Below, in pieces: positions 28,431 through 40,012 of a stretch of 64,000 nt of DNA. The first letter of the stretch is position 1. Each line of letters starts with the position of its first letter. This DNA is from Toxonevra muliebris (taxonomy: Eukaryota > Arthropoda > Insecta > Diptera > Pallopteridae), in the NCBI GenBank assembly GCA_963691655.1, contig OY829327.1, positions 63,562,079 to 63,626,078 on the forward strand, read 5' to 3'. The position numbers were made by a program, and so were the translations under genes. The notes under the pieces are model-generated. The model was not told the origin of the DNA and did not search any database. It saw only the letters and a list, made by a program, of their open reading frames with translations.

Positions 28431-30605
28431 CTATTGCCCGGTGTTATACACTAGTCCGTTTTCATGATTGTATCTAGTATGAAAAATTAAAATTTTGTCA
28501 TTTAAGACCAGTTGTCCCAATTCATGTAGATCATGAATGTATGTAATCTTTGTGTATTTACCACTTATCAGATTGGGGCAATGTATGATATCCCTAATTT
28601 AAATAAACTCTTATGCTTTTAAATAAAGCTAATGCATTTGTTGAAAAAATTATAGTGTCTGTACGCCACGAAGCGATCCATTCTAGCACACTTTGCTGCG
28701 GAATATATTTCAGAGATTTTACCATATTTATATGAACCAATGTCTCTTTTAGTATTTGTGGTGGAACGGAGACAACCACGTTCAAACGTTCTCATTAATT
28801 CCATCTGATGTGTACTAACAAAGGGTTGTTAACACCAAACAGGGGCAGCATATGTAAGTATGGGTCGTATATATAATTTATACATCCCAGTCTTAATTCT
28901 CGTGTTTATGTAACGGTTAGTTAAAATACGATTAATTGCAAATTTAACTTTTCGAGCCTTATTAATTCTTACAGTCACATTTTTGGTAAATCTACCATTT
29001 GTTTGGAATTGCACTTCCAGTGTGGGATAGCTTCACCACCCAGTTTTATACACATGCCACGACATTTCTTTCTAAAACAAGCACTGGTATCGCAAACCTA
29101 ACCCATAATATTGATGATTTCCGTTTTAGAAACATAGAGCATTAGTTTCCATTTGTTAAAATAGGCTAGTAGTTCATTAAAATAAACGTTTAAGAAATTT
29201 TGTGCTATCTTGGATCGATTATGTGTAATATGAATCATTACTAATAAGAATAGTATACATAAACAAATTGAATAAGATTGGCGATAATACTGAACCCTGT
29301 GGGGTGCCGCAAGGCACGTCGTGCCAATCCGAAATTTCATTGTTAATTCGAACCGCAAATCTAATCCTAGTTATGAAAGTGTTAAAATTTAATTTCATCA
29401 TTTTATGAACGAGACCGTCATGCCATACAGTGTCAAAAGCCGCCTTTAAGTTCAAGGCCACAATTGATGTGATCATTTTATTATTAAAGCCATTTATAAT
29501 ATCATTCTGAATTTTGCATAAAGCGTGCTCAGTTGAATGTCAGAATAAAAAACCAAACTAATTTTGAAGAATATCAAGTGAATCAATATGTGACCAAATA
29601 CGAATAGCAATAATTTTCTCAAATATCTTGGCTATGCATAGCAGTTGGGAAATAGGTCTCCAGTTTGAAATTACTGTTGAATCTTTACCAGGCTTGGGTA
29701 TAGCCGTGATGAGTGACATCTTCCAAGAGTGTGGAAAATATGCAATGGAAAGAAGATATTTGAATAAAATCGTTAAGAAGAGTATAATACCTGAAGAGAA
29801 TTGTTTAATTATGAAAAAAGGTAAATCGTCAGAGCCAGCTGACTTTTTATTAGGCCTAGTTTTGATGATATTATTGATCTCTTCATCCGAAGTAAGAATT
29901 CCGCGCTGGTCCTCAGGTAATTAAGAGTTTATTTTATTCAGGTCTTCATTGCTACGAATAACCGGAGATATATTATGATTGAATGTGATGACTTGATTAA
30001 TGTTTGTGAGATGGTTATTTGTAAACTGTTGAGCTAAAGCATTTGCAATATTATTACCACCAGCAATGGCATTTGTTTTCGTCAGTGAATAAGCAACCCA
30101 AAATATTGGGTTTAACTTTGTGACAAGTAAACCGATTTATTACTTTAAAAGCGTGACTTTCAGTAATACTCTCAAAAATGTTAGAGTAAAATTTACCGGT
30201 TTCAAACTGAACAGCATTTATTATCATGCCCTTTAATAATAATATTTGCTTTAGATCCTGTATTCTTGTGTAATATTGTCCAGTATTACCAATACGCTGG
30301 AATTTTCTTGATAGAGTTTTACATATCTTTTGCATTCTTGGTGGCAGTATAACTCTGTTACAAGAAATACTATTTGTCGGTGTATATCTATTAATGACAT
30401 CTCTTGTGACGTCAGCAAAATTTTGTGAAATTTGTTCAAGTTCACAACTGTCCAAGTTATTCTTTAATGGTACCACAAACTGTTTAGCTTTGTAAAATAT
30501 AATTTGATTAATTTTATCCATATCCGCAAGATGGAAATGTTTTATTTTACGGGGAATAGTTTGGACATTTGGAATTGAAAGTGAAATCGACAGATCGAAA
30601 TGATC
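28431..30605 (-). mobile_element. decayed Jockey-type LINE
   Basis: Minus-strand reverse transcriptase and linker blocks spread over about 2 kb with stops and frameshifts. Neither an endonuclease nor a 3' tail could be placed, so the limits are approximate. Confidence 0.7.
28829..30521 (-). pseudogene. LINE ORF2 reverse transcriptase, catalytic box deleted
   Basis: Blocks on the minus strand: linker between endonuclease and RT at 30054-30521 (NRYTPTN... and YYTRIQDLKQILL); the sequence near 29650-29720 encodes an IPKPGKDSTVISNWRPIS-like block; 29219-29476 carries ALNLKAAFDTVWHDGLVHKM and CGTPQGSVLSPILFNLFMY; 28829-29014 carries LYIRPILTYAAPVWC. The YADD/FADD box expected after the PQGSVLSP block is missing, replaced by a frameshifted region at 29098-29220. 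Inactive. Confidence 0.75.
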
Positions 30606-30731
30606 AGGTTAAGGCCCCAGTAAATGGGGCTATTTTTTCAGAAGAAATATCTTTATGAAAAACAACTACTACTACAACAAAAGAGAACCAACTACTCGTT
30701 GGTGTTTGTTTTGTTATTTGTGAATGCAGAT

Positions 30732-31432
30732 CAGCGTGGCCGTTATGAGACTAAAGCTGCAATTTGAAACCTTTTTGACTGCTTGGAGACTTTGACACGA
30801 CTTTTAGAAAATACCCAAAATTTGAGACTTTTTTAAAATCCTTGCAACTTTTGAAACTTTTTTGCAAAAAGTGTGGTATTCACATGAAATTATATGAAAA
30901 ATGCATTGCCTTTAACTTGAAAGTTCGCACCACTAATTACATACATACTTTTTAGTTTCAACACTGTCGTTTTATAAGATTTTTTACAAACTTATTGCTA
31001 TTTTCAAATTTGCCACACTGACTTGTTTGGCCAATTAAAAGTTCACAAATGATAGATACTGAAAAATGCTAGGGTTCTGCATACAAATTTTTTTAAATCT
31101 GCTAGCAGACTCGAGAAAATGCGGTTTTTTAGAGTTTTTTCAAAATGAAACGGTAATCGGAAGATCTGAAATATTTTGGGAATCATCATAAAATCAACCG
31201 AGGTAAATTTTTGGAGGTGTACAACAACTTTTTTTTTTCGTGAAGTACCTTAATGTATTAATTACTTGGGATAATTGATTTTTTTTTACTTTCAATACAT
31301 TTTTTTTATATGCAAACTGCTGTGAAATGAAATAAATGTTCCTTTTATTAAAAAAAAAATTGGATGAGACTTTTTTACTCTCAGTGACACTTTTTTTTTG
31401 CAACTTTTTGAAATTTATCAACGGCCACGCTG
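30732..31432. mobile_element. hAT-like MITE with perfect 8 bp target duplication
   Basis: Left end CAGCGTGGCCGTT and right end AACGGCCACGCTG are perfect 13 bp inverted repeats. ATGCAGAT stands directly outside both ends (30724-30731 and 31433-31440). An 8 bp duplication with a CAG...CTG terminus is the hAT superfamily hallmark. The 701 bp interior has GAGACTTTT/GAAACTTTT repeats and no transposase, so it is non-autonomous. Confidence 0.9.
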
Positions 31433-32354
31433 ATGCAGATAATTCAAATTCAATTTATTCAATTTATTCAATAAAAAAATATAGTAGTACACTAAGATAT
31501 GAAATCTTTTCCAGTACTTAAAAGTAAGATAAAAATAAATAGGCAGCTTAAAAAGAAGAATCACAGTAAAGAAAGAAAGAAAATAAATTATTAAAAATAA
31601 GAAGTTAAACTAGTTAAGACACGATAATAGATAATTAAAGTAAATATTGAAACAATGTAATGCAGAGCACATTTGACAGACTGTATTAAAAACGAAATAA
31701 GACAATTGCTACATAAATAACTAGCGTGATTATAAAATCTTATGAAGAGATAGTATTAAAATTAACATTGAAATATTAAAATTTAAATCTTGAGCAACTT
31801 ACAAACTTTTGGCCGAAAAATGTTTAAACAGTAAAAACTTTGCATTACGTACATTTAGATTTCGTTTAATATGTAAAGGGATAGTGTTCCATAGCGTAAT
31901 GGTGTTAATGAAAAACATTCTGGATGAACTAAGGTATCTGAATTTAGGTACAATCAAATTCTGGGATCTTGTAGATTGAGGGAAAATTAATTTCTCATAT
32001 AATTACGAGTAATTAGACTGAATAAAAATACACAGTTTCTGGCTCTCAAGTAATCAGAAAGACTGCAACCAAGAATACTATTTCTCCATGAATTTATGTG
32101 ATCAAATTTACGTAGGCCGTAAACGTAGCGAGTAACATTATTGAATACTATTTCAAGCTTGTGCAGCGAATGAGAATCTAGTTAACAAGTTCAGAAAACG
32201 ATATTATTGGTAATATTAACTGGATTGCCAGTTTCCGTTTTGTTTCTACAGTCTCAAATTACGCAGAGTTAAAAACACTTTACTTACAATACTATTGACA
32301 TGATCGACACAACACAAGTTAGAATTAATACGAAAACCTAAGCTAGTTATTTTG

Positions 32355-33172
32355 TCAACGAATTGCAACGGCACCGTTCCTATATATAGAAATGGGTAAA
32401 ACAAATGATTTAGCAGCATTAAGGCTTAAAGCGTTGTCAGAAGCCCATTTACTAATGGTTAGTAAGTCCTCGTTTATTCTAGCACTGAGATCATCAGTAA
32501 GACCAATACGATTAGACAAATAAAGCTGTATATCATCAGCATACGCATGAACATTTACATTCTTACACACAACAAATATGTCATTAATAAATATACTGAA
32601 CAACAAAGGACCAAAAATTGATCCTTGCGGAACACCTGAAGTCACCGATTTATATTGAGAGTAGGCATCGCCTACCTTTACTCGTTGGGATCTACCTTTT
32701 AAATAACTTTTCATTAACCTTAATGAGCTTGTATCAAAACCAAAGTAAGACTTTCACATAACAAAAAATTATCCACAGAATCGAACGCTTTAGAAAAGTC
32801 TAAAAGACATAGAAGCGTGAGGTCACCCTGGTCATAAGGTACACGAATATCTTCCATAATTTTTAACATGGCAGTGGAACAACTATGACCTTCTCGGAAC
32901 CCAGATTGAAGTGGTGAAAGCAGATTGTTTTCAAACAAGTAATTTGAAACTTGTTCAGACATGATAGTTTTAAATATTTTGGATAACGATGACAGAATAC
33001 TAATAGGACAAAAATCATTTACTGTATGCGCAGACGGTTTTTTGGCTATTGGGAAAATTGAAGCTACTTTCCACATACTTGGAAAAGAGGAAGAAGTAAA
33101 ACAATGGTTAATTATATGTGTCAGAGGAGCTAAAATATATGGTAAGACGATCTTTACAAACTTAATTGGCAC
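32355..33172 (-). pseudogene. reverse transcriptase of the minus-strand PHD LINE
   Basis: 32720-33172 encodes FPIAKKPSAHTVNDFCPISI, SGFREGHSCSTAMLKI and LLDFSKAFDSVDN (palm A). 32355-32714 in another frame continues with RSQRVKVGDAYS, SGVPQGSIFGPLLFSIFIND and HAYADDIQLYLS, the YADD catalytic box. A frameshift near 32715 divides the palm and the thumb/C-terminal region after the YADD box is truncated. All three catalytic Asp are still present, but the product cannot be made as one protein. Confidence 0.8.
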
Positions 33173-33176
33173 TCAG

Positions 33177-33692
33177 TCATCGCCCACCGCATTTGATTTT
33201 ATCTTCATGACACACCACATAATTTTCATTGACAGCACAGAACTGAAAGAATTTATTTGAGGGGATAGTAGCAGACAAATTGTTAACATAAGGACTATTA
33301 AGAGTAGGTTTACAAACGGAAATAAAAAAATCATTTAGGACATCAGGAGGTAATTGACTGAGGGAATCACATTTACGGTACACACCTAGATTCTTTATGT
33401 TACGCCATAAAACTTTCGTAGAAAGTGAAGTACTCAACTTAATGGAATAAAATTTTTGCTTAGCTAATCTAACAACTAGGGAAGCTCTATTTCGGGCAAT
33501 CTTGTATAAGCTCCACAGTCGTCGGTTTTTTCTCCAAATAAAATGCAGTCTTTTACGTTTCTTAATAGCCATTTCAACATAAGAATCATACCACTGACAT
33601 GAATCATATTTAACATGGACAACACGTAACGGCGCGTGAGCATCAAATACTTCATTCAAATTTTTTACAAAAAAATCAAGTTTTTCATCCAC
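33177..33692 (-). pseudogene. LINE ORF2 linker between endonuclease and RT
   Basis: 171-residue minus-strand frame with FDAHAPLRVVHVKYD and WYDSYVEMAIKKRKRLHFIW, the region that in Jockey/CR1-type ORF2 follows the endonuclease (the APLR...PW block). Stops at the left edge at 33177 and is separated from the endonuclease by a stop at 33693, so ORF2 is interrupted twice here. Confidence 0.7.
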
Positions 33693-33695
33693 AGA

Positions 33696-34436
33696 CTAGG
33701 TCAGAAAACAGGGCAACATTAATAGCATTATAATCACGGAACGAGTAGGTATTAGACTATTTTTACGATTAAGATTCACATTTAAACTACAAAAGATAAG
33801 ATCGTGGTCCGAGACAAAGAATATTTGATCAAATTTCAAAACTCTTGTAGCATTGGAGGTAATAAAGTAGTCTAGTAGACTAGGTCTAGCATTGTTTCTA
33901 GCATTGTTAGCAAATCGTGTGTTGACAACAGAGTTTACAATCGAAAGACCAGCAGAAGCAATAAGATCACATAACCTCGCAGTATGCTGATCATCAGAGA
34001 GCAGGTTCACATTAAAGTCACCACATATCAAATAATGATCATACGCAATGATCATAAGGCTGAGACACTTGTTGAGGTTGTAACCACATGATTGCAAGAC
34101 TTTCGTGTTTGAATCAGATATTTCGGAAATAAGGAAATCAATATCTGAACCATTCGATTGACAAACCAACTTCATGTTTAGGCAGTTTCTGCAGAAAATT
34201 GCGACACCACCACCTCTCTTATCAACACGATCACCTCTTAATAGTGTAAAATTATTCAGGCTAAAATGAGAGTCCTGTAATTCAGGCTTAAGCCACGTTT
34301 CAAAAACACATATGACATCAACAAGAGAATTTTCAAAAGCGAGTTTAACGTAATCTATTTTCTGTGAATTTAAGCTGCGTGCATTGAAGTGAACAACATT
34401 CAACCCATCAGATTGTTTACATAAAACATTTATCAA
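33696..34436 (-). pseudogene. LINE ORF2 endonuclease domain
   Basis: 246 residues with all main APE-type signatures: LNVVHFNARSLNSQK (N-terminal Asn block), VICVFETWLKPEL (catalytic Glu), RGGGVAIFCRNCL, LICGDFNVNLL (GDFN), LLDYFITSN and VSDHDLIFCSLNV (SDH). All key catalytic residues appear to be present, so the domain itself may be intact, but a stop at 33693 cuts it from the rest of ORF2. The 5' end of ORF2 begins directly next to the foldback insertion. Confidence 0.8.
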
Positions 34437-34492
34437 AGCTGGATGATTTTCATTAACACATTTAATGTCGATTAAAACTGCTACGACCTAAA

Positions 34493-37166
34493 GCAAAGAG
34501 TATAGATTACAAAGAGGTCGCAATTCGCTCTTAAGGTTTTTGGAACGTAAAAAGCTAGAAACCACTTATGAGGTGCCATACTGATGAAGCTAACGCAACG
34601 GTTGGCAACCGCTCCACCGGACAAAAAGGTGTGAATGGATGGGTTGGCGGTGTTTGATAGAACAAATAGTTTACATTTCTTTTGGCAATTAACATTTAAC
34701 ATTTGCAGTATTTTCTATATTCTTTATATACAAATATGCAAACGTTTTGTTTTTATGTATTTTGATTGATTTCTTTTTTGCTATGCACATGCATGTAGAT
34801 TATTTTGAATATATTTTTCTGCTTTGATTTTATGAAATTCAGTAAATTCATAAACAATGAATAAATGAAAACTTACAAAAAATTATTATCATCTTTGCGT
34901 ATTATTGCATTAGAGAGAGAAAAAAAAAGAAGCAAACCAGAAATTTTAAATTTCATACTTTTTTATAGTTTTGCTTTCTTTGTTTACAATTGCAATTTCT
35001 TTGTTTACATTATTTTTCAAATATAAAATAACTACACTCATGTAGTTTCTTACATGACATCTCATATTTTTAACATGAAAAAAAAAAATGTTAAATGCTT
35101 TGGCCCATACGATTTCACATTGCATCTCATATTTTTAACATGATTTATTCTTATCAAAATGTTAATTTTTCTTATCACTGTTAAATCTATCGACGTCTCT
35201 GCCGTGGGCATACGATTTTAACATGCACCTCATATGAGGAGCATGTTAAATTTTCTCAAAATGCTAATTTCAAAATCGCTGTAATGATTTATTCGGGTAA
35301 ACAAAAAGAACACAAAACTCTTCTTCTTATTTTAACATGAGGTGGCAGTGTTAATTCTTTTGCACATGTTAAATTTCATATGTCGCTGATACAATAAAAT
35401 GTAAACAAGAAATTTTTTTATTTATCGCTTCTTATGTTTTATTATTTGCATTATTTTATTATTAAATACAAATGTAGTTATTTAAGAAAAAAATTAAATA
35501 TTACACTAATATTGATAAGGGAAATAAAAAAGAAAATATTATAAAAAATTCTACATCTCATATTATGAGGTGCATGCATTTATTTATATTGAATATTGAT
35601 AAATGAAATAAAAATATATAATATGAAAATTTACATTTCATATGAAGTGCAATGTTAATTTTTTTCAAAAATGTTTATTTTGAAATTGGTGTAATGGCAT
35701 ATCTTCGTCAATTGTCGCAAAAACAACAAAACCATACGATTCTTCTTCTTATTCTTTACTTCGGTTTTCTGCTACAATCTGATTTTAACATGAGGTGTCA
35801 GTGTTAATTCTTTTGTACATGTTAAATTTCATAAATTTCACAAATGTTTGTATTTATTTCTTTGTTTTTATTTTTATTTTTATTTTATTTATTTAAGAAA
35901 AAATTTAAATATTACAAAAATATTGATATATGAAATAAAAAAAATAAAAAAGTTATAAAAAATTCCACGTCTCATATCATGAGGTGCATGCATTTATTTA
36001 TATTGAATATTAATAAATGAAATAAAAAATAATTAATATGAAAATCTAAATTTCATTTGTACCTCTACAATGTTAATTTCTTTCACAATGTTTATTTTGA
36101 AATTGCTGTTATGGCAAAACTTCGCCAACTATCGGGAAAATAACAAAAACACACACGATTCTTCTTCTTATTCTTTTCTTCGGTTTTCTGCTACAATCTG
36201 ATTTTAACATGAGATGCAATGTTAATTCTTTTGTACATGTTAAATTTCATATATCGCCTGAGAATTGATTTGGCGTATGTGTATAAGTATTCCTATATCT
36301 ATACGCCAAATCAATGTACAAAAGAATTAACATTGCATCTCATGTTAAAATCAGATTGTAGCAGAAAACCGAAGAAAAGAATAAGAAGAAGAATCGTGTG
36401 TGTTTTTGTTATTTCCCCGATAGTTGGCGAAGTTTAGCCATTACAGCAATTTCAAAATAAACATCGTGAAAGAAATTAACATTGCACCTCATATGAAATG
36501 TATATTTTTATATTATATATATTTTTATTTCATTTATCAATATTCAATATAAATAAATGCATGCACCTCATAATATGAGATGTAGAATTTTTTATAATAT
36601 TTTCTTTTTTATTTCTCTTATCAATATTAGTGTAATATTTAATTTTTTTCTTAAATAACTACATTTGTATATAATAATAAAATAAAAATAAAATAGAAAT
36701 AAATAAAAAAAACCTATGCGCGTTTTTGGATTGCCTTTTTTTTCTCCCATGTAATAATACGCAAAGATAGTAATAATTTTTTGTAAGTTTTCATTTATTC
36801 ATTGTTTATGAATTTATTGAATTTCATAAAATCAAAGCAGAAAAATATATTCAAAAGTATCTACATGCATGTGCATAACAAAAAAGAAATCAATCAAAAT
36901 ACATAAAAACAAAACGTTTGCATATTTGTATATAAAGAATATAGAAAATACTGCAAATGTTGAATGTTATTTTCCAAAAGAAATGTAAACTATTTGTTCT
37001 ATCAAACACCGCCAACCCATCCATTCATACCTTTTTGTCCGGTGGACCGGTTGCCAACCATTGCGTTCGCTTCATCAGTATGGCACCTCATAAATGGTTT
37101 CTAGCTTTTTACTTTTCAGATTGGAAAAGGGCGAATTGCGACCTCTTTGCAATCTATACTCTTTGC
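34493..37166. mobile_element. 2.7 kb foldback element with asymmetric, repeat-built arms
   Basis: The outer ~500 bp on the left (from GCAAAGAGTATAGATTACAA) is the inverse of the right end (…TTGCAATCTATACTCTTTGC at 37166). The inversion axis is a short palindrome at 36264-36315 (ATTGATTTGGCGTA / TACGCCAAATCAAT). The left arm (~1.77 kb) is twice the right arm (~0.85 kb) because it contains direct ~420-450 bp units (35331-35781 and 35782-36200, plus a partial unit from 36201), each starting ATTTTAACATGAG and ending TTTTCTGCTACAATCTG; the right arm has one full and one partial inverted unit. A shorter TTAACATG/CACCTCATATG series occupies 35040-35330. No transposase. Matches the architecture of Drosophila FB elements. 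Confidence 0.85.
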
Positions 37167-37169
37167 AAC

Positions 37170-37340
37170 TAAGGAGATTCTTATCAATAGAAGCTTGATG
37201 TGAGATATAAGTGATGATGTTATTTTCCGTAACCGTGTGTTTAAATGATGATAAGTGAAGCCATTTTCTCCTAGTTGCAACATCAAGATCAATATTCATG
37301 TTCTGGCCAACAACAACATTTTGCATATGATTATTGTTGT
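37170..37340 (-). pseudogene. ORF1 C-terminal domain of the minus-strand PHD LINE
   Basis: Reads NNNNHMQNVVVGQNMN then RKWLHLSSFKHTVTENNII and ASIDKNLLS, where the foldback element starts. Very similar to 15890-16060 of the other LINE (KWLHLSSFKPSVTEDNIIDY). The last third of the ORF1 domain is not found beyond the foldback, so insertion was accompanied or followed by a deletion. Confidence 0.75.
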
Positions 37341-37343
37341 TGA

Positions 37344-38923
37344 TATTAGGGCCGTTCCCGTAAAGTCTGGTAAACCGAGAGTAAACGAAAAATGCTCTCT
37401 CTGATACACGAAAATGTACAAAAGTACGGGAACGCACAAAACCACTTTTCTTACACGAAACAAAACGTCAAATTTTAACGACATTAACTGTCAAAACACA
37501 AAGTTTCTGTGATATTTAAAAAAATAAGAATTGTATATATTTAAAAAAATATAATTGTATATACAAGAAAATAAATAAATAATGAAAAAATTAAACATAA
37601 ATTGTTCGCCTGACTACTTTTGTAGAATCTTCTGGTTCACGATCACTATTTGCATTATTCAGAAATAGCAGAAGGTTCTACAGCGCCAGAAATTGAACAG
37701 ACAATTGCGTCATTAACTTGTGGAGAATGTAGTTAGAAATTAACTAATATACTATTAATTCATTTCCAAATGTCTTTTAAACATTTTCCATTTTAAAAAA
37801 CACTTATTTTTCTAAAAATCCTGTATTTATTTATTGATTTCAAATTTTCAATGTATTTTCAAAGCAAAATAGCTGGTTGATTGACACTTTTGACATTTTT
37901 ACACGAAGAAAAAGTGCGAGCTATTTGTTGTAAGAAGAAGAAGACAGTCACTTGCCAATTCAAAATTTAATAGGTCCAATAATATAATAGTTTCCTCATG
38001 TTTGAGAGATGCTATGCTTTCATGAACGGGGCAGAAATTTTAAATCCTATAACTTGGACTATAATTTGGAAAAAAAAGTTCACAAACGAACATACAAATG
38101 TTGTTTTAATATTAAACCAGTTCTTATAACACTTTCACCCAAAAAAACAAAAAAATTTAAAAAAATTAAGTTATTTGATTTGCGTTATTTATCATAACGA
38201 CAAGAACAATCAGCCATCAGACTGTTTTTGTTTGAAAAAAATAGCGTTTAACTGGTGTCAGAATCTACTCGCAAAATCTATTTAAATAAATATTAATAAA
38301 ACTAAAAACTGATTTCTTTAAAATTAAGTAAAATAAGTTAATAAAACAAAAAAAATAAATTCATTTAAAAATGTATAAAACAAATATTTATTATTATTAT
38401 GAATAAGAAACACGAAACAACATTCTTGTTATGACCATTCCTGGGCCCGATTTTAGGATTAGTCATAGTTCACCAGTAATCAATGCAACAATTTTAAAAG
38501 CATTCAAAATGGTTTCATTAAATTTCTTGTACATTTCTCTTGATGCCACAAAATTTGTTAAATTTTATAATTTTTTTAAGTAAGTCTTTTGTTCTTTTCA
38601 GCTAATTTTCGAATTTTAGTTTTGTTAGTATTAATTTGGGGAAATATTCTTTCCACATTCGCTACCTGCAAGTGCTACCCTGAAATACAATTACATTTTT
38701 ATGATAATCAAAACATATTTAAGTCTATTTTGCATATTATTGCTCTAAAATTTGGGAATAAACTGTAATATTTGAGGGAAATCTGTAAGACTGTATACCG
38801 ACCGAAAAAACTGTAATTTACAGAAAAATCTGTCAATAGGGCATCGCTGACGGGAACGCTTTCTGGGCTGTTTTTCGCTAACTCGTTCACCCGCGTTGTA
38901 GTACGGGAACAGACCTATTGTTA
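37344..38923. mobile_element. ~1.6 kb DNA insertion with GTTCCCGTA termini inside LINE ORF1
   Basis: LINE ORF1 sequence stops on both sides. The left border TAGGGCCGTTCCCGTAAAGT and the inverse of the right border (TAGGTCTGTTCCCGTACTAC) share an imperfect ~15 bp inverted repeat; further ACGGGAACG motifs occur inside at about 37428 and 38849. The flanking LINE reads TATTGTTG on the left and TATTGTTA on the right, which could be a 7/8 target duplication. No transposase frame recognised; superfamily undetermined. Confidence 0.6.
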
Positions 38924-39697
38924 CGAAAGTTATACATAACTTTAGGTTTGATTTTATTCACATTAGTAAGAATATTAGGAATATCATTAGAATGATTAAT
39001 GGATAGACGAGCTGCACGATTAAAGTTCAGACGAACATTTGGTGGATTAGGCGTGATGATCGGTGATGCCATGGCAACAACAGCAGCAGAGCAGCGATCA
39101 GCAACAACAGCACAACTACCAAGTGAGCAGGATGGTTCATCAGGCGAAATAACTGGAGAACATCAATCAGCAACGTCAGCATGAACCATATGAAGAAAGT
39201 GAAACAGTATTATCCGAACCATCTTTGTTGTTAGTTGCATGCCTATTCATCTCAGCAAAGCAGAAACCTTTAAAGTCAGCGAAGTGGGCGGTGAATTGAT
39301 TGGCGATCGATTTATTGATAGCTTGGTGACTGTTGAGCTCAGCCTCAAAGAGACCTTTAAGGTCAGCAAATTGATCACTGGGTGATTTTGATTTAAGCTC
39401 AAATGCACTCAGAAGACTGCTGAACCCAACTTTTTGAGACTCAGTAATGGATTCGTATGCTTTAGCTAGTTTTGCTGATATACCCAGACAGTCCTTACAG
39501 AAATATCCTAAATGCTGATTCCCCTTTAGCATTTTGACGTCATACTCAGTCAATGTACCCATGCAACAGCCACGATGAAACCACTTTTTGCATAAGCCAC
39601 TGCACGGAACAACAAGGCAATCATTTCTGGAGAATCCTTTGTCACATTTTCCACAAAAGTCATCCATAGTGATCGATAAATCTGCAGAATTATGCAC
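38924..39697 (-). pseudogene. ORF1 of the minus-strand PHD LINE: PHD-type zinc finger
   Basis: 39176-39697 encodes MDDFCGKCDKGFSRNDCLVV, CSGLCKKWFHRGCC and LGYFCKDCLG, a C4HC3-like PHD pattern in the first ~80 residues, followed by helical sequence (LKSKSPSDQFADLKGLFEAE). It stops at 39176; ORF1 continues after a frameshift at 38924-39072 with NPPNVRLNFNRAARLSIN and KVMYNFRNN, where the DNA insertion begins. PHD fingers in LINE ORF1 are known from CR1-type and related elements. Confidence 0.78.
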
Positions 39698-40012
39698 ACG
39701 AATGCCAAATTGAGGTTATGTGCACAATGTCTATCCACGCAACTAGTAATTAAGTTTGTTACGCTCAAATGAACAAAAACGTAATAACTTCAGAGTTTAT
39801 AAACTTAATTATGTTGAAACACCAAAGTTTAAGAGACTTTAAACAGGATAGAACACGCAAAAATAAAATTATTGCGGACAAAAATTAGAATGTTATTAGA
39901 TAACCTTGAATTCCCACGATACCCACAGGTAGAAGTGAATATGCAGGGTTCAGCGTCTGGCTACACTTGTTGTTGCTGTCGTAGTTATGCAGGCAGATAT
40001 GTGTATTGCATG

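Larger units (their letters stand above)
31441..39800 (-). mobile_element. second PHD-ORF1 LINE, minus strand, split by two DNA insertions
   Basis: Reading 3' to 5' along the + coordinates: a tail of ATTGAATAA-type repeats (about 31448-31471), 3' UTR to 32354, reverse transcriptase (32355-33172), linker (33177-33692), endonuclease (33696-34436), then a foldback element (34493-37166), ORF1 C-terminal domain (37170-37340), another DNA insertion (about 37344-38923), and ORF1 with a PHD finger (38924-39697). It is related to, but distinct from, the LINE at 14811-19208: ORF1 domains match, RT sequences differ considerably. The 5' limit near 39800 is approximate. Confidence 0.8.

Noticed and set aside
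35040..36300. TTAACATG repeats considered as a satellite or CRISPR-like array
   Set aside because: Units are 420-450 bp or irregular, mirrored in the opposite arm, and there are no spacer-like unique inserts; part of the foldback element. CRISPR arrays are not expected in an insect nucleus.
37344..38923. P-element-type assignment for the insertion, based on a possible 8 bp duplication
   Set aside because: The duplication is only 7 of 8 and its position relative to the TIR is inconsistent between the two ends; superfamily left open.
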